From positions 1 through 63,615 of the IMG/VR virus record IMGVR_UViG_3300027699_000001: a stretch of DNA of 63,615 bases; one strand, written 5' to 3'. Positions 40,189 to 49,124 of this stretch are shown here, piece after piece (the stretch's first letter is position 1; each line of letters starts with the position of its first letter). This DNA is from a virus. Below the pieces are notes generated by a model, which worked only from the letters and a program-made list of their open reading frames with translations, ran no database searches and was not told where the DNA came from. A program made the translations under genes and the position numbers.

Positions 40189-42720
40189 TTAAGTATATAT
40201 TGCTGCTGCCGTGCCAGGATCATTATCAATTTTATTTTCTTTAGTTCCTTGAGTAATAAGAGCATTGCCGCCTTTGGTTCCTTTAGATTTCATATCTACT
40301 TCTTGATTCCGACGTCTTATCATAGTTAAATTCTGAGTAAACTCACCACCACTCCAGGAACTAGCAACTTGAATTACTTGATATAACCCACTAAATGCTT
40401 TAACTGGTTGTTGTCCTATTGATGGAAATTCCATAAAACCTTCATCTCCATAATCAAAAGGAGTTCTAAAATTTAATCTAACATCTACTTCACAATTTTC
40501 ATAATTCATACTACCGTCTTTAGTTATATTAATATGAGAAGTTGGTTCGGCTATGTAATTTCCCATGCCGCTGTCTGCTAGATAATACGGATCTCCCCAA
40601 ATTTTTAATTCTACTTGAATTAAATCAGCGGGACTATCTATTACTGCATCATTAAAATTTCTTGCAAGTTGGGTTTCTACATGTTCTTTGCCGCCACCGC
40701 CTGATTTTCCTGTTGAATTAGTATGTGTATCATCCACTTGTGCAGAACCTGATTTAGAAATTTTATCACTATCACCTGTGTTCGATTTAGAAAGATAAGG
40801 GAATGGTCCAGCGACCATTTCTGCTTGTCCTGCTTTTTTTTCTGCGGCTGTATTTTGACCTCGTGCTGCACCTATAGCTACATAATATGCAGCATCAAAT
40901 CTAATATCAAAATCTAATATATCTTTATTTTCACCTGTATAGATATAATTATATTCTTTAGCTGCTTCTCTATTTAAAGCTGTTAAGTCAGGTTGCGCTT
41001 TACTTGGAGCAGCCCATTTACTTGCACTTACTTTATAAGGCAATACTCTATAAACAAAAACCTTAGGTGAATCTCCTTTAGCGTCTACTGTTTTTGAATC
41101 AGCTATATTATATACTTGTGCATCAATTTTAAACCAATCAACCATATTATATTGATCTGGCTGTTCCATTCTATCTTTAATCGATCTACCCCATTCACTA
41201 GCAAGCACTACCTCCTCTATAATATCTTGAATCTTTTTTCCAGGTGGAAATTGAAAAGTTCTAACATCTGGAGAAATTTGACATTTGCTTCTACATACGG
41301 GTGTAAATCCAGGAGCGCCAGGTGGCTGCGGCTTCTGATTGTCTACTTTAGCAGTATTTGCAGCAGTAAAAGGAACATTACCTGACTCGTTTGCAGCTTT
41401 TACCATTTTTGATTTACCTATAGGATTAACATTACCTGGTTTTTCTGCAAATGTTCTAATAGCTTCACCTACTTCTGATCGTGTAATTGTAATACCTAAT
41501 AATTGATCTATCTTTGCTTGGAAGTCTGCTGGAACAGGACTATTTAATAAACCTCCTACACTTTCAAATAATTCTTGTTTTCTTTTTTCATCTACAGTTT
41601 TAATAGTTCCTTCTCCAACAGAAGTTGTTGCTCCAGCTGTTGTATCCGATGTTCCACCTAACATAGATTCATTACGACTACTATTTTTAGTAGGAAACAT
41701 TATTACATATTTGTCTGCTTTTGGTATTTGTTTTGCTTCTTGGCTTTTAAGTAATCGTGTATTCAAAACTGTTGCTAAACTTTCTGCTCCGGTTTGTAAA
41801 ATTTCTTTAACCGTACTACCTTTTAAAGATAAATCAGTTTTAACTTGTTGAGTTTTATCTGCAAAGGCTTTATGATTATAAGGTACTGCTGTCACTTCAT
41901 ATGTACTTCCTTGTTCTGTTACACTAAACTCACTTCCAACAAGTTTAACAGGAAAATGCCTCTCAGAATTTTTTGCTTGTTGAGAATTGCCATCATCATC
42001 CCAACCTACAAATTTTACAGACAACAAATAAGGAGCTACTAAATAATTTTTATGACCTGCTGCTATGGCTGCTACTTGCAATGTTTCATTAAACATTCCC
42101 ATACTATAAGGTTCAAAAACTTTAAAAGTAAAACCTACAGCTCTTGATTGTCTAGTTGCTTTATTATGAGAAATTACACTTTCTATTTCTACATCATCTA
42201 TATAATATTCTACTGCTCCTGATCCCATTCCTCCTGGAGGGCCTGTTCCACTTTCCTGTAATGTTTTTACTTTGTCACCTCCAGTACCTCCACTTCTTAA
42301 AATAATATGCTCTGGTGGCTTTTGCCTATAACTAAAATCAGGTAAATTTAAATCTTCTGTAGTTAAACACGACAACGTAAAAATAGAACTATAACTTACA
42401 AATTTTTCTAATTCATTTTCCCAGGGTGGTTCAGCACCACTTCTATCACCTGGGTGTCCTTGTCCGGCTGTCGAAACTGCACTTTGACCCCCAACGTTAT
42501 TTGAAAAATTTGTAAAATTATCTACACCAGCTATAGCACTTTTCAGTTCAGTTACTGCTCCTTCTACAGAACTTAAAACTCCATTAGGAGAAATATGTGC
42601 TGAATTTAATATATCACCTGATATACGCACAGCTTCTGCACCGGCTGCTCTTGCAGTAGTAACTATCTGACCGGTAGGAGTTTTTACTAAACTTCCAAAA
42701 TTATCAACTTGAACAGCCAT
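40189..42720 (-). CDS. Large baseplate hub/virion protein, gp27-position
   Basis: This 843-residue protein sits between the gp5-like spike and the gp53-like wedge gene, where T4-like phages of this type encode a hub protein. It has a beta-rich N-terminus (YYIDDVEIESVISHNKATRQ; VGFTFKVFEPYSMGMFNETL; LLSVKFVGWDDDGN) and a C-terminal domain (PADLIQVELKIWGDPYYLAD; FSGLYQVIQVASSWSGGEFT; QNLTMIRRRNQEVD). The C-terminal part resembles the hub proteins that form the trimer above the spike. There is a low-complexity linker at about 640-680 (Gly/Ser/Lys-rich). The gp27 equivalence is inferred from position and layout. Confidence 0.6.
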   Translation of the reverse strand: MAVQVDNFGSLVKTPTGQIVTTARAAGAEAVRISGDILNSAHISPNGVLSSVEGAVTELKSAIAGVDNFTNFSNNVGGQSAVSTAGQGHPGDRSGAEPPWENELEKFVSYSSIFTLSCLTTEDLNLPDFSYRQKPPEHIILRSGGTGGDKVKTLQESGTGPPGGMGSGAVEYYIDDVEIESVISHNKATRQSRAVGFTFKVFEPYSMGMFNETLQVAAIAAGHKNYLVAPYLLSVKFVGWDDDGNSQQAKNSERHFPVKLVGSEFSVTEQGSTYEVTAVPYNHKAFADKTQQVKTDLSLKGSTVKEILQTGAESLATVLNTRLLKSQEAKQIPKADKYVIMFPTKNSSRNESMLGGTSDTTAGATTSVGEGTIKTVDEKRKQELFESVGGLLNSPVPADFQAKIDQLLGITITRSEVGEAIRTFAEKPGNVNPIGKSKMVKAANESGNVPFTAANTAKVDNQKPQPPGAPGFTPVCRSKCQISPDVRTFQFPPGKKIQDIIEEVVLASEWGRSIKDRMEQPDQYNMVDWFKIDAQVYNIADSKTVDAKGDSPKVFVYRVLPYKVSASKWAAPSKAQPDLTALNREAAKEYNYIYTGENKDILDFDIRFDAAYYVAIGAARGQNTAAEKKAGQAEMVAGPFPYLSKSNTGDSDKISKSGSAQVDDTHTNSTGKSGGGGKEHVETQLARNFNDAVIDSPADLIQVELKIWGDPYYLADSGMGNYIAEPTSHINITKDGSMNYENCEVDVRLNFRTPFDYGDEGFMEFPSIGQQPVKAFSGLYQVIQVASSWSGGEFTQNLTMIRRRNQEVDMKSKGTKGGNALITQGTKENKIDNDPGTAAAIYT

Positions 42721-42721
42721 T

Positions 42722-43024
42722 TTATACTCCTAATGTCTTTGCTAAATTAGAACTTTTAGGAAGAAAAATTTTAACTCCAGGAAGCATATCATATATAGGA
42801 TCTTTAATTATATCCATATTTCTCTGAGAAAAAACCCACCAAAGTTTAATAGTGCCATACAAGTCATAAGCTAACAAATCTGGTCTATACATATATTGGT
42901 TTTCTATTGTATAAACAATATCATCAGCCTCTGCAGGTACAGACCTAATACTTAGAAGATCTAAATATTGACTATTAACTATTGCTGTATTAGTCCAGGG
43001 ACTTTCTTCGTCATAAAATGCCAT
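42722..43024 (-). CDS. gp53: Baseplate wedge protein gp53-like
   Basis: This 100-residue protein has the pattern DDIVYTIENQYMYRPDLLAY, DLYGTIKLWWVFSQRNMDII and PGVKIFLPKSSNLAKTL, which is the conserved core of gp53-type wedge proteins, including the LysM-like end. T4 gp53 is about twice as long, so this is the short form usual in marine relatives. Its ATG overlaps the stop of the tube-cap gene by one base and has no ribosome site of its own, suggesting coupled translation. Confidence 0.75.
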   Translation of the reverse strand: MAFYDEESPWTNTAIVNSQYLDLLSIRSVPAEADDIVYTIENQYMYRPDLLAYDLYGTIKLWWVFSQRNMDIIKDPIYDMLPGVKIFLPKSSNLAKTLGV

Positions 43025-43911
43025 TAAATAAATCCACTCTTATCATAAATGTAGTCACCTTTTACAAACTTATCTAAACTAAATTTAGTAGTTGCTCGTC
43101 TGCTGTACAGAGGTTGAGCTGCTACAGTAATATTGCTTCTTATAGGAACCCAACTAGATTTTGAACCTACTGGTACTTCCATATAATCTGTTTGAGGACC
43201 TAGCTCACATGTAAACTCTGTAAGAATAACAGGAATATTATTAAAAACATAATCTCCATAACCGTTTAATTTAACTACAGGTGGAGGATTCCCTTGGTTT
43301 GCAGATTCACCATATGCCATTTTTGTAACAGAACGCAAATAATGCATAGCTGCAATCCAATATTGTCCTTCTAATGAATTTTCTATTAAAAAATCTCCCA
43401 TTATTGTTATACTATTCACTTGACTGTTCTGGTAAGCGAAATAAGGATAATTACTATGTACAGGAGTAATTGACTGATATGCAGCAGAATGTTGCATCAT
43501 TATTTGTGGTGTGTACGGGAATACTAAACCATTGGTTTCGAGCAACGGCTTAATAATAGGGGAACCTTTCATTGTAGACGGTAATGATAATCTAACTCGC
43601 CAATCTTGCGGGCCTCTGCCCACTGTAGCTGAAGCAAAACCTAAATTAGGAAGCTCTGCACCAGCAAAAAGATTAAGTGATCGTAATGCCTTTCCAAAAC
43701 CAGTATCAGAAACAAAATCAGAAACATTTTGTTTAACTGTATCAACTATGTTTTCGCCTACTCTTAATGCTGAACCTACTGTATTTGCAACAGATGCTTG
43801 TGCAACTGAACTACCTGCCCCTGGAATATTAACCCGAGACGGATTTGATCCTCTTCTAGTAAAACCTGGCGGACCTGTTGCTATTCCGGTATCTGAAAAA
43901 AGTTCTGGCAT
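43024..43911 (-). CDS. Tail tube cap/initiator protein (gp48/gp54-like)
   Basis: In this 295-residue protein, the first 100 residues are Gly/Ser/Ala-rich. The second part is a tube-type beta domain: DWRVRLSLPSTMKGSPIIKP, TNGLVFPYTPQIMMQHSAAY and SITIMGDFLIENSLEGQYWI. This fold occurs in tail tube and tube-initiator proteins of contractile tails. In marine T4-like phages this position holds the gp48-like cap that links baseplate and tube. I cannot separate gp48 from gp54 here. The ribosome site is GAGGA. A weak late-type motif (ACTAAATA) lies about 22 bases upstream. Confidence 0.6.
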   Translation of the reverse strand: MPELFSDTGIATGPPGFTRRGSNPSRVNIPGAGSSVAQASVANTVGSALRVGENIVDTVKQNVSDFVSDTGFGKALRSLNLFAGAELPNLGFASATVGRGPQDWRVRLSLPSTMKGSPIIKPLLETNGLVFPYTPQIMMQHSAAYQSITPVHSNYPYFAYQNSQVNSITIMGDFLIENSLEGQYWIAAMHYLRSVTKMAYGESANQGNPPPVVKLNGYGDYVFNNIPVILTEFTCELGPQTDYMEVPVGSKSSWVPIRSNITVAAQPLYSRRATTKFSLDKFVKGDYIYDKSGFI

Positions 43912-43940
43912 AATTTATTCCTCTTCTATACATTATTTAG

Positions 43941-43969
43941 TTGACAAAATTAACTACATATATTATAAT
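43941..43969 (+). promoter_or_regulatory. Consensus sigma70-type promoter of the gp55-gp47-gp46 operon
   Basis: TTGACA (43941-43946), a spacer of exactly 17 bases, and TATAAT (43964-43969) form a perfect consensus promoter. Transcription should begin near 43976, about 15 bases before the gp55 start. It lies in the divergent gap between the minus-strand tail genes and the plus-strand operon. This makes the late sigma factor gene dependent on the host polymerase. Confidence 0.85.
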
Positions 43970-43990
43970 ATACATTAACTTGGAGCAACG

Positions 43991-44827
43991 ATGAAAAAAA
44001 TAAACTATTTAAACAACAAGGACATACTAGCAGAAATACATAAATCAAAAAATACATTTAATAGCTATATAGATCCTGAATATCATCAATTTGATATAAT
44101 TTTACTTAGCATAGAGAAAATAAACATAAGAACTATTGCTACAGCAAAAAGAAATAAAGCAAAAAGATTAGGTTTACAAGAGTATGATACTAGAAAAAGT
44201 CAAGGAGAAAAACTAAAACTTGCAGATTGTGAAAAAGATTACAAAAAAATAAAAAAAACTGACGTAATTTTTAGAATTATGACTTTTGATCATATTCCAG
44301 AAGAAAAGGGTCGTAAAAAAAATCCAAAAACTATAGCAGACACCAAAGTTAAACTTAATTTCCCTCCATTTCAACACTATAAATTTAACGATGACAATGA
44401 ACTCGTTGTTATAGGCAAAAGTCATTGGATAGGAGGTATGGATAATGGATATTTTTCAAAAGATCAAGGCCAAGCGACAGATAAACTTGCTACTATGTGG
44501 ATGAAACTATGTGATAGGTACGCTACTAGAGGAAATGTTCGAGGATATACTTATAATGATGAAATGAAAGGGCAAGCTATTTTACAACTTGCTCAAATAG
44601 GTTTACAATTTGATGAATCAAAATCAAATAATCCATTTGCTTATTATACGGCTGCTGTAACAAATAGTTTTGTACGTGTTATTAACTTAGAAAAACGTAA
44701 TCAAAATATTAGAGATGATATTTTAGAACAACATGGCATGGATCCTAGTTATACTAGACAACATGCAGGAGAATGGGAAGCAAATTTAAAAAGAGAACAA
44801 GATTCTCATATTAAAAAAAATTATTAA
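43991..44827 (+). CDS. gp55: Late-transcription sigma factor gp55
   Basis: This 278-residue protein contains the gp55 core at about residues 160-250: LATMWMKLCDRYATRGNVRG, YTYNDEMKGQAILQLAQIGL and NPFAYYTAAVTNSFVRVINL. It corresponds to sigma region 2, which opens late promoters. T4 gp55 has 185 residues; this one has a longer, Lys-rich N-terminus. The C-terminus (ANLKREQDSHIKKNY) lacks the hydrophobic-acidic clamp-binding tail known for T4 gp55, so coupling to the sliding clamp may differ. The ribosome site is GGAG, and the gene directly follows the consensus promoter. Confidence 0.88.
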   Translation: MKKINYLNNKDILAEIHKSKNTFNSYIDPEYHQFDIILLSIEKINIRTIATAKRNKAKRLGLQEYDTRKSQGEKLKLADCEKDYKKIKKTDVIFRIMTFDHIPEEKGRKKNPKTIADTKVKLNFPPFQHYKFNDDNELVVIGKSHWIGGMDNGYFSKDQGQATDKLATMWMKLCDRYATRGNVRGYTYNDEMKGQAILQLAQIGLQFDESKSNNPFAYYTAAVTNSFVRVINLEKRNQNIRDDILEQHGMDPSYTRQHAGEWEANLKREQDSHIKKNY

Positions 44828-44859
44828 ATTAATAACAAATATTTAATGGAGAATTAATT

Positions 44860-45870
44860 TTGTTCAAAAAAGCAGCGGTATTTACCGATATTCATTTTGG
44901 TTTAAAAAGTAACAGTAAAATTCACAATGACGATTGTGAAGATTTTATAGACTGGTTTATTAAACAAGCCTTAGATAACAATTGTGAGACAGGAATTTTT
45001 TGTGGAGACTGGCATCATAATAGAAATAGTATAAACCTTACAACAATGAAGGCCACAATTAAATCTTTAGAAAAATTAGGCAAGGCTTTTAAACAATTTT
45101 TTTATTTTCCTGGGAATCATGACTTATATTACAAAGATAAACGTGACATACACTCTATAGAATTTGGTAAACATATTCCTGGTATTACTGTTATAAACAA
45201 AATTACAAAAAAAGATAATGTTGCTCTAATTCCTTGGTTAATAGGAGATGAATGGAAACAAATAGAAAAAATTAAATCAAAATATATATTTGGACACTTT
45301 GAATTACCTAGCTTTTATATGAATGCTATGATACAAATGCCCGAACATGGTGATTTACGTGCAAAACATTTTGTAAATCAAGAATATGTATTCTCAGGAC
45401 ATTTCCATAAACGTCAACAAAAAGGTAAAATTCATTATATTGGTAACGCTTTCCCCCATAACTATGCAGATGTATGGGATGACGAGCGAGGTATGATGAT
45501 ATTAGATAAAGAAAATAATAAAGAACCCGAATATATAGATTGGCCAGATTGTCCAAAATATCGTACAACTACTTTATCTGCACTATTAGATCCTGATCAA
45601 AAAATTATAAAACCTAAAATGTATCTACGTGTTACTATTGATGTTCCGATATCTTACGAAGAGGCTAGTTTTATTAAAGAAACATTTTCAAAACAACACA
45701 ATTGTAGAGAAATTTCACTAATTCCACAAAACATAGTTGAAGAAATATCTACTGAATTAGATATTGCGCAATTTGAAAGTGTTGACCAAATAGTAGCTGG
45801 AGAAATTTCTGCTATTGAATCTGATTCTTTTAATAAAACTACATTGCTAGAGATATATAACGAATTATAA
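44860..45870 (+). CDS. gp47: Recombination nuclease subunit gp47 (SbcD/Mre11-like)
   Basis: This 336-residue metallophosphoesterase has all family motifs: FTDIHFG (DxH), FCGDWHHN (GD), FPGNHDLYY (GNHD), IFGHFELP and FSGHFHKR (GHxH), which hold two metal ions. With gp46 it forms the nuclease complex that processes DNA ends for recombination-dependent replication. The only sensible start is a TTG at 44860, eight bases after GGAG; the next in-frame ATG would remove the first catalytic motifs. The next gene follows after one base. Confidence 0.9.
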   Translation: MFKKAAVFTDIHFGLKSNSKIHNDDCEDFIDWFIKQALDNNCETGIFCGDWHHNRNSINLTTMKATIKSLEKLGKAFKQFFYFPGNHDLYYKDKRDIHSIEFGKHIPGITVINKITKKDNVALIPWLIGDEWKQIEKIKSKYIFGHFELPSFYMNAMIQMPEHGDLRAKHFVNQEYVFSGHFHKRQQKGKIHYIGNAFPHNYADVWDDERGMMILDKENNKEPEYIDWPDCPKYRTTTLSALLDPDQKIIKPKMYLRVTIDVPISYEEASFIKETFSKQHNCREISLIPQNIVEEISTELDIAQFESVDQIVAGEISAIESDSFNKTTLLEIYNEL

Positions 45871-45871
45871 T

Positions 45872-46339
45872 ATGATAGAAATCAAAGATAGCGTAAATGA
45901 TTTTTTTAAATGGGTTAAGGGTTCCAAGCTAGTTGAACTTAACAACATAGATGTATCAGAGGATCCTGTAAGACCTGAATTAACATTAAGTTTTAGAATT
46001 ACACACGGTAGAAAAATATTTGGACTAAAATATAATAATGAAATTGAATCAATTGCTTGCGTTGCAATATGTCCTGAAATACCATATACGGTTAGAGAAA
46101 TGGATTATATGTCAAGAATAGGTGGTAAAATTGTAATAGCATATACGATATGGTCAAGAAAAAAAGGTGCAGGTAAAGAAATTGTTAAAAAAATAAACAA
46201 GTGGACAATAGAAAACAAGTATGAAAGATTAGTAACTTTGTCTCCATTAACACCGATGGCTACTCATTTTCATATTAGCAACGGTGCAAAACAAGTCCAT
46301 ATTAATGACGAAACTCAAAATTTTGAATATACATTATGA
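45872..46339 (+). CDS. GNAT-like acetyltransferase fold protein inserted between gp47 and gp46
   Basis: This 155-residue protein has RIGGKIVIAYTIWSRKKGAG followed by KEIVKKINKWTIENKYERLV and a C-terminal HFHISNGAKQVHINDETQ. The order (strand, basic G-x-G loop, helix, strand, late 'xxNGA' segment) is like the acetyl-CoA-binding half of GNAT proteins. The pyrophosphate-loop match is loose (KKGAGK), so the family call is tentative. The gene ends in a four-base overlap with gp46. Its first six residues (MIEIKD) are identical to those of gp46. Confidence 0.5.
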   Translation: MIEIKDSVNDFFKWVKGSKLVELNNIDVSEDPVRPELTLSFRITHGRKIFGLKYNNEIESIACVAICPEIPYTVREMDYMSRIGGKIVIAYTIWSRKKGAGKEIVKKINKWTIENKYERLVTLSPLTPMATHFHISNGAKQVHINDETQNFEYTL

Positions 46340-46353
46340 TAGAAATTAAAGAT
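45872..46353 (+). repeat. 18-base direct repeat at the starts of the GNAT-like gene and gp46
   Basis: The first 18 bases of the GNAT-like gene (45872-45889) and of gp46 (46336-46353) are identical except for one base and encode the same MIEIKD. The range given spans both copies. Confidence 0.7.
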
Positions 46354-48108
46354 CTTACTGTTAAAAACTTTATGAGCGTGGGTAATCAAACTCAAGCTAT
46401 CGATTTTAATAAAGATCAACTAACGTTAGTGCTTGGCGAAAACTTGGATCAAGGAGGTGACGATACAGGAAGTCGTAACGGTACAGGAAAAACAACTATT
46501 ATTAATGCATTAAGTTATGCCTTGTACGGCCAAGCACTAACAAACATTAAGCGTAACAACCTTATTAATAAAACTAATGGTAAGGGGATGTTAGTTACGC
46601 TACATTTTACAATAGAAGGAATAACTTATAGAATTGAACGAGGTCGCGGACCCAACTTACTTAAATTTTTTATTAATAATCAAGAACAAGAGTTAATTGA
46701 TGAATCACAAGGGGATAGTCGAAAAACCCAAGAAGATATTAATAAAATAATATCAATGTCTCATGATATGTTTAAGCATATTCTTGCTTTAAACACTTAT
46801 ACTGAACCTTTTTTAAGTATGCGTACAAATGATCAGAAAGATATTATAGAACAATTATTAGGTATTACTATACTTTCTGAAAAAGCAGAAAAACTTAAAG
46901 ACCAACTTCGTATTACTAAAGAAACAATTACAGAAGAAAAAATAAAAATAAATGCAATAGAAACAGCTAATTCAAAAATTGAAGCTACTATTAAAAATTT
47001 ACAAACTACCCAAAAAGCCTGGCTATCAAAAAAATCTGAAGATATTAAAAAATTACAATCAGGTATTAATGAATTAGAACAATTAGATGTTGATGCAGAA
47101 TTAAATTTTCATGAAAAATTAGGAAAATGGTCTGAACATAATAATAAAATTACGGCTCTTAAAAAAGAATTAAGCACACTAGAGCCTGCACTACAACGTG
47201 CTAACAAGTCTGTTGATAAAGTGTCTAAAGATATCGCAGGATTAGATAATGCAATATGTTATGCATGCGGACAAGAACTTCATGATGATAAAAAAGAAGA
47301 AATTTTATCTAAAAAAACTAAAGAACTAGACGATGCAAAATTATATGCTCAAGAAATTAACGTAAAACTGTCTACTGTTGTATTAGACTTAGAAGAAATT
47401 GGCGACATTAATAAAAAACCAAATACTTTTTATGAAAGTATTAAAGAAGCATATGATCATCGGAGCAATGTTGATAATCTTAAACAATCTTTATTAAACA
47501 AAGAAGAAGAACAAGATCCGTATGAAAAACAGATAGAAGAATTAAAAACTGAAGCAATACAAGAAATTGATTGGGCAATTATAAACGAGCTTGATCTATT
47601 TAAAGAACATCAAGAATTTTTATTTAAACTTTTAACAAATAAAGATAGCTTTATTCGAAAGAAAATTATTGAACAAAATTTATCTTATTTAAATAATAGA
47701 CTTGCTGGTTATCTTAATAAATTAGGTTTGGCACACCAAGTTTTATTTCTTAATGACTTAAATGTTGCAATTACGCAATTTGGACAAGATTTAGATTTTG
47801 ATAATTTGTCACGAGGTGAACGGAATCGATTAATTCTAGGATTAAGTTTTGCTTTCCGTGATGTCTGGGAAAGTTTATATCAACATATTAATTTATTGTT
47901 TATTGATGAATTAATCGATTCTGGAATGGATGCAGCAGGAGTTGAACACTCGTTGGCTGTACTTAAAAAAATGGGGCGCGAAAGAAAGAAAAATGTATTT
48001 TTAATTTCACATAAAGACGAACTAATAGGAAGGGTTAATCATGTTATGAAAGTTATAAAAGAAAACGGCTTTACAAATTATGAAAATGATATAGAGATTA
48101 TAGAATAA
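46336..48108 (+). CDS. gp46: Recombination ATPase subunit gp46 (SbcC/Rad50-like)
   Basis: This 590-residue protein has the Walker A motif GSRNGTGKTT (about residues 46-55). A long coiled coil is broken by the zinc-hook motif CYACG (about 310). It also has the signature LSRGERNRL (about 491) and Walker B LLFIDELIDSG. It pairs with gp47. The length matches T4 gp46 (560). The gene starts inside the stop of the GNAT-like gene (ATGA) and ends one base into the next start (TAATG), showing coupled translation. Confidence 0.93.
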   Translation: MIEIKDLTVKNFMSVGNQTQAIDFNKDQLTLVLGENLDQGGDDTGSRNGTGKTTIINALSYALYGQALTNIKRNNLINKTNGKGMLVTLHFTIEGITYRIERGRGPNLLKFFINNQEQELIDESQGDSRKTQEDINKIISMSHDMFKHILALNTYTEPFLSMRTNDQKDIIEQLLGITILSEKAEKLKDQLRITKETITEEKIKINAIETANSKIEATIKNLQTTQKAWLSKKSEDIKKLQSGINELEQLDVDAELNFHEKLGKWSEHNNKITALKKELSTLEPALQRANKSVDKVSKDIAGLDNAICYACGQELHDDKKEEILSKKTKELDDAKLYAQEINVKLSTVVLDLEEIGDINKKPNTFYESIKEAYDHRSNVDNLKQSLLNKEEEQDPYEKQIEELKTEAIQEIDWAIINELDLFKEHQEFLFKLLTNKDSFIRKKIIEQNLSYLNNRLAGYLNKLGLAHQVLFLNDLNVAITQFGQDLDFDNLSRGERNRLILGLSFAFRDVWESLYQHINLLFIDELIDSGMDAAGVEHSLAVLKKMGRERKKNVFLISHKDELIGRVNHVMKVIKENGFTNYENDIEIIE

Positions 48109-48314
48109 TGATTGAAGACGACACACATGATCTTCTTACTAAAGCATACTTAGAATATTTTAAAGCAAATGATGCTTTTGAATCTAGATTTTCACATCGA
48201 ACTCATGCTGCAAGTCGAAAATGGTTACGAGAAATACGTAGACTTGCTAAAATTCGAATGGAAGAAATACACGCAACATATAAAATCAAGAAAGAGACTA
48301 AAAGAAATAGGTAG
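48108..48314 (+). CDS. Small basic protein, conserved next to gp46
   Basis: This 68-residue protein is basic and helical: LTKAYLEYFKANDAFESRFS, then RKWLREIRRLAKIRMEEIHA. Short proteins of this pattern follow recombination genes in marine T4-like phages; their role is unknown. The start overlaps the gp46 stop by one base. An overlapping frame in the same region only extends the next gene upstream and is not needed. Confidence 0.65.
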   Translation: MIEDDTHDLLTKAYLEYFKANDAFESRFSHRTHAASRKWLREIRRLAKIRMEEIHATYKIKKETKRNR

Positions 48315-48327
48315 CGGTAAGTACCAT

Positions 48328-48750
48328 ATGCATTGGACTTATAGGGGTAAATCAGTAAACGAATTACCTGAAGAATGCGAAGGCTTTGTTTATCTAATTA
48401 CAAATCTTACCAACAATAAAAAATATGTAGGCAAAAAACTAGCAAAGTTTAAAACAAGCAAACCACCTCTTAAAGGTAAAATAAATCGAAGGCGTGGATA
48501 CAAAGAAAGTGACTGGAAAGACTATTGGGGTTCTAGTGATCATTTAAATGCAGATGTTTTAAAATTAGGCAAAAACAATTTTACTAGAGAAATTTTACAT
48601 TATTGTCCTAGCAGAGGCGTTTTAAGTTATCTAGAGGCAAAGGAACAATTCGACCGTAAAGTATTAGAAACAGATGAATACTATAACGGTATTATTAACG
48701 TACGAGTAGGCAGTTCAAAAATTCTTACAGAACATCTAAAAAACTCATAG
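48328..48750 (+). CDS. GIY-YIG endonuclease-like protein
   Basis: From the ATG at 48328 this gene encodes 140 residues. The GIY-YIG motif is visible as GFVYLITNLTNNKKYVGKK (Y...10...YVG, about residues 16-35). The conserved basic and acidic residues follow in RGYKESDWKDYWGSSDHLNA and a downstream Glu in YLEAKEQF. Proteins of this type are annotated in T4-like phages as putative homing or Seg-like endonucleases. It is free-standing and directly precedes the gene-free structured region. The ribosome site is weak. Confidence 0.7.
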   Translation: MHWTYRGKSVNELPEECEGFVYLITNLTNNKKYVGKKLAKFKTSKPPLKGKINRRRGYKESDWKDYWGSSDHLNADVLKLGKNNFTREILHYCPSRGVLSYLEAKEQFDRKVLETDEYYNGIINVRVGSSKILTEHLKNS

Positions 48751-49104
48751 GCAAGATACAGAACACTGTTTGATCGAGGTTGCTCGATCCACCTTGAGGA
48801 CATAGAATTCTATGTTCAGATGCTGGTGATGTTCAATAGGCTATATGCTCCTAAAAACCCTTTGCAGAGGAACGAAGCAAGGGATAGCGAGAATCTGCGA
48901 TAGCAGTATTTTCGTAATGTCGACGTAGGTTGGGAAAGGTCAGAGCCCGAGGAGCAAGTCAAATACCTACTTCCGATCTCGTCTATGCAAACTCACATGA
49001 AGCGAGAAGATGGAATCTAATAACAGGTTCCGTCTGACTAAACAATCTACATGAAACTTAACTGCTTTATTCAAATAAAAAGTGTTAGAGCAAAGCGAAA
49101 ACAC
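48751..49104 (+). ncRNA. Candidate structured RNA, family unknown
   Basis: This 385-base stretch without a gene has much higher G+C than its flanks (30 of 60 bases in 48901-48960). Several stems are visible: 48772-48778 with 48783-48789 (7 bp, GTTG loop); 48798-48805 with 48810-48817 (8 bp, AATT loop); 48895-48898 with 48903-48906 (GATA loop); 48925-48930 with 48965-48970 (GTAGGT/ACCTAC); 48938-48944 with 49033-49039 (GGTCAGA/TCTGACT), which crosses the previous stem as a pseudoknot; and 49009-49015 with 49028-49034. The segment AGCAGT (48902-48907) can pair with ACTGCT (49061-49066) to close a domain of about 165 bases; this competes with the GATA hairpin. Strand is assumed from the neighbours. 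No promoter is clear. Confidence 0.5.
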
Positions 49105-49124
49105 AAATGAGCGTTAGCTCATTT
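49105..49124. terminator. Hairpin at the end of the structured region, possible two-way terminator
   Basis: AAATGAGC, GTTA, GCTCATTT form a perfect 8-bp stem. It lies between the structured region (plus) and the 3' end of the convergent small gene (minus). The U-tract is poor on both sides, so termination is uncertain. Confidence 0.45.

Noticed and set aside
43511-43978. 155-codon plus-strand open frame opposite the tube-cap gene
   Set aside because: It is antisense to a well-supported gene, has no ribosome site and runs into the consensus promoter.
48987-49023. tmRNA-like tag (GCAAAC followed by TAATAA)
   Set aside because: GCAAAC and TAATAA are 31 bases apart and out of frame, the alternative frame gives no hydrophobic tag end, and no tRNA-like T-arm with CCA is present.
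48925-49039. Group I intron core
   Set aside because: The crossing stems recall P3/P7 order, but there is no room for P4-P6, no recognisable guanosine-binding site and no interrupted gene around it.
48931-49045. RNase P RNA
   Set aside because: GGAGCAAGTCAAATA resembles one conserved region, but the universal ACAGAA segment and the bulged U of P4 are not matched and no specificity domain is present.
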